A stretch of 7,135 bases of DNA from the NCBI GenBank assembly GCA_019508105.1, contig JAEKMB010000193.1:1-7135 (forward strand). Reading direction: 5' to 3'. Under the pieces are notes generated by a model. It was not told the DNA's origin, did no database searches, and saw nothing but the letters and a program-made list of their open reading frames with translations. Numbering within the stretch: the stretch's first letter is position 1; every line of letters begins with the position of its first letter. Shown piece after piece: positions 6,240-7,135 of the stretch. The translations under genes and the position numbers were made by a program. The DNA comes from Alphaproteobacteria bacterium (GTDB taxonomy: Bacteria > Pseudomonadota > Alphaproteobacteria > Micropepsales > Micropepsaceae).

Positions 6240-7072
6240 CCGCCGAACAAGCCGACAACTTCGACGAATTCGAATCCACCGCCATCTTCGCCGATGACCA
6301 GGCGCTTTTGGTGCAGGTGGACGGGTTCGAAGGTCCCCTGGACCTGCTCCTCACCCTGGCCCGCAACCAGAAGGTGGATATCGCCAAGATATCGATCCTC
6401 AAACTGGCGGAGCAGTATCTGGAGTTCATCGAGAGCGCCAAGAAGCTCAACCTGGAGCTGGCGGCCGATTACCTAGTGATGGCGGCCTGGCTGGCCTATC
6501 TCAAATCCCGCCTGGTCCTGCCCCAGGAAAAAGGCCCGGATGGCGAACCCACCGCCGACGAAATGGCCACGCGCCTGCGCTGGCGCCTGCAGCGGCTGGA
6601 CGCCATGCGCGCCGCCGCCACCCGGCTGATGGGCCGCGAGCGGCTGGACCGCGATGTGTTCGGCCGCGGCGATCCCGAAGCCGTCAATGTCATCAAGCTT
6701 CGGACGTACAAGGACACGATGTACGACCTGCTCACCGCCTACGCGACCGACCGGGCGCGCAAGCTGGGCGGCAAGGCCTATCGCCCCCAGATCGCGCCGG
6801 TGCTGGCCATCGAGGACGCGCGGGAGCGGCTGGAACGGATGCTGGGCAGGATCTCCGACTGGAGCGCCCTGACCAATCTTTTGCCGTTTGAATGGACGGG
6901 TGGGGCCCGGCGCCGTTCGGCGGTGGCTTCCACCCTGCTGGCCGCCCTGGAGATGGCCCGGGACGGCAAGCTGGAATTGCAGCAGATGGCGCCCTTCGCC
7001 GAGATTTTTGTTCGTGACGGCCGGCGAGGGCCCGATGGTACGACCCTTGAGGCGTCCGCGCCGGGAGCATGA
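6236..7072 (+). CDS. scpA: Segregation and condensation protein A
   Basis: ScpA is the kleisin subunit that bridges the Smc ATPase heads with ScpB to condense and segregate the chromosome. The 278-residue protein carries the kleisin N-terminal signature FEGPLDLLLTLARNQKVDIAKISILKLAEQYLEFI (about residues 30-65), then AADYLVMAAWLAYLKSRLVLP, and the C-terminal winged-helix part ending in VASTLLAALEMARDGKLELQQMAPFAEIFV. The length is normal. The ATG at 6236 overlaps the nagZ stop as ATGA, with a G-run (6224-6229) 6 bases upstream as a weak ribosome-binding site. Because of the nagZ lesion the upstream frame is open into scpA without a stop, so an automated caller may report one NagZ-ScpA fusion from 5348 to 7072. 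The natural scpA start is still intact. Translation may depend on coupling to nagZ. Confidence 0.93.
   Translation: MTAEQADNFDEFESTAIFADDQALLVQVDGFEGPLDLLLTLARNQKVDIAKISILKLAEQYLEFIESAKKLNLELAADYLVMAAWLAYLKSRLVLPQEKGPDGEPTADEMATRLRWRLQRLDAMRAAATRLMGRERLDRDVFGRGDPEAVNVIKLRTYKDTMYDLLTAYATDRARKLGGKAYRPQIAPVLAIEDARERLERMLGRISDWSALTNLLPFEWTGGARRRSAVASTLLAALEMARDGKLELQQMAPFAEIFVRDGRRGPDGTTLEASAPGA
7063..7067 (+). promoter_or_regulatory. Ribosome-binding site for scpB
   Basis: GGGAG lies 6 bases before ATG 7074. It supports that ATG over the ATG at 7069, which meets a stop after two codons. The site lies within the last codons of scpA. Confidence 0.55.
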
Positions 7073-7073
7073 G

Positions 7074-7135
7074 ATGAGCAGCGTGGCCAAGATGATTGAG
7101 ACGATCGAAACCGAGATGGACGCCGAGAGCCCGGA
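7074..7135 (+). CDS. scpB: Probable segregation and condensation protein B, N-terminus only
   Basis: ScpB is the winged-helix partner that binds ScpA in the Smc complex. Only about 20 residues are in the window (MSSVAKMIETIETEMDAESP), too few to show a domain. The call rests on position: it starts one base after the scpA stop, in the same direction, with a GGGAG ribosome-binding site. scpA-scpB adjacency is near universal in bacteria having both. The rest lies past the right edge. Confidence 0.7.
   Translation, partial: MSSVAKMIETIETEMDAESP

Noticed and set aside
5195..6250. Minus-strand open frame antisense to nagZ
   Set aside because: It has no recognisable domain and overlaps well-supported SPOR and nagZ sequence.
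1..7135. Insertion sequences, CRISPR arrays, tRNA or phage genes
   Set aside because: No transposase or integrase frame, no regularly spaced repeats, no tRNA-like cloverleaf and no target-site duplications were seen on either strand.

Overview
The window reads as chromosomal core DNA from a GC-rich alphaproteobacterium. The evidence is a PleD-type diguanylate cyclase, an alphaproteobacterial-style Dgt, the SPOR-nagZ-scpA-scpB gene order, and a palindromic intergenic repeat of the GGCCGGGTCAAGCCCGGCC type. I see no phage, transposase, CRISPR, tRNA or rRNA. The genus cannot be fixed from sequence alone.

Layout. (1) Positions 1-818, + strand: the C-terminal part of pleD, cut by the window edge, with a degenerate receiver and a complete GGDEF domain carrying an I-site. 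(2) 827-903: a nested double-hairpin REP-like element between convergent genes. (3) 3028-912, - strand: a compact operon erpA > xth > small secreted protein > frnE-like DsbA-family oxidoreductase. Neighbouring genes overlap by 1-4 bases or are 42 bases apart. The theme is iron-sulfur maturation, DNA repair and thiol-disulfide chemistry. The last gene is broken by an internal out-of-frame deletion. (4) 3029-3074: a 46-bp divergent promoter region. (5) 3075-4295, + strand: dgt, with a terminator-like hairpin inside its 5' end. (6) 4383-7135, + strand: an operon of a SPOR-domain membrane protein, nagZ, scpA and the start of scpB. It links cell-wall or septum functions with chromosome condensation. 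nagZ also carries an internal out-of-frame deletion, which removes the segment following its SDD motif and fuses the truncated frame in phase with scpA.

The most notable observations are the two out-of-frame internal deletions (frnE-like and nagZ), whose junctions look alike and whose net frame change is the same. Also notable are the apparent absence of argS, which I would expect between dgt and the SPOR gene, and the hairpin with a T-run at the start of dgt. I did not find a convincing new biological system. The paired gene lesions could be real gene decay, or assembly or consensus errors, and the sequence alone cannot separate these.
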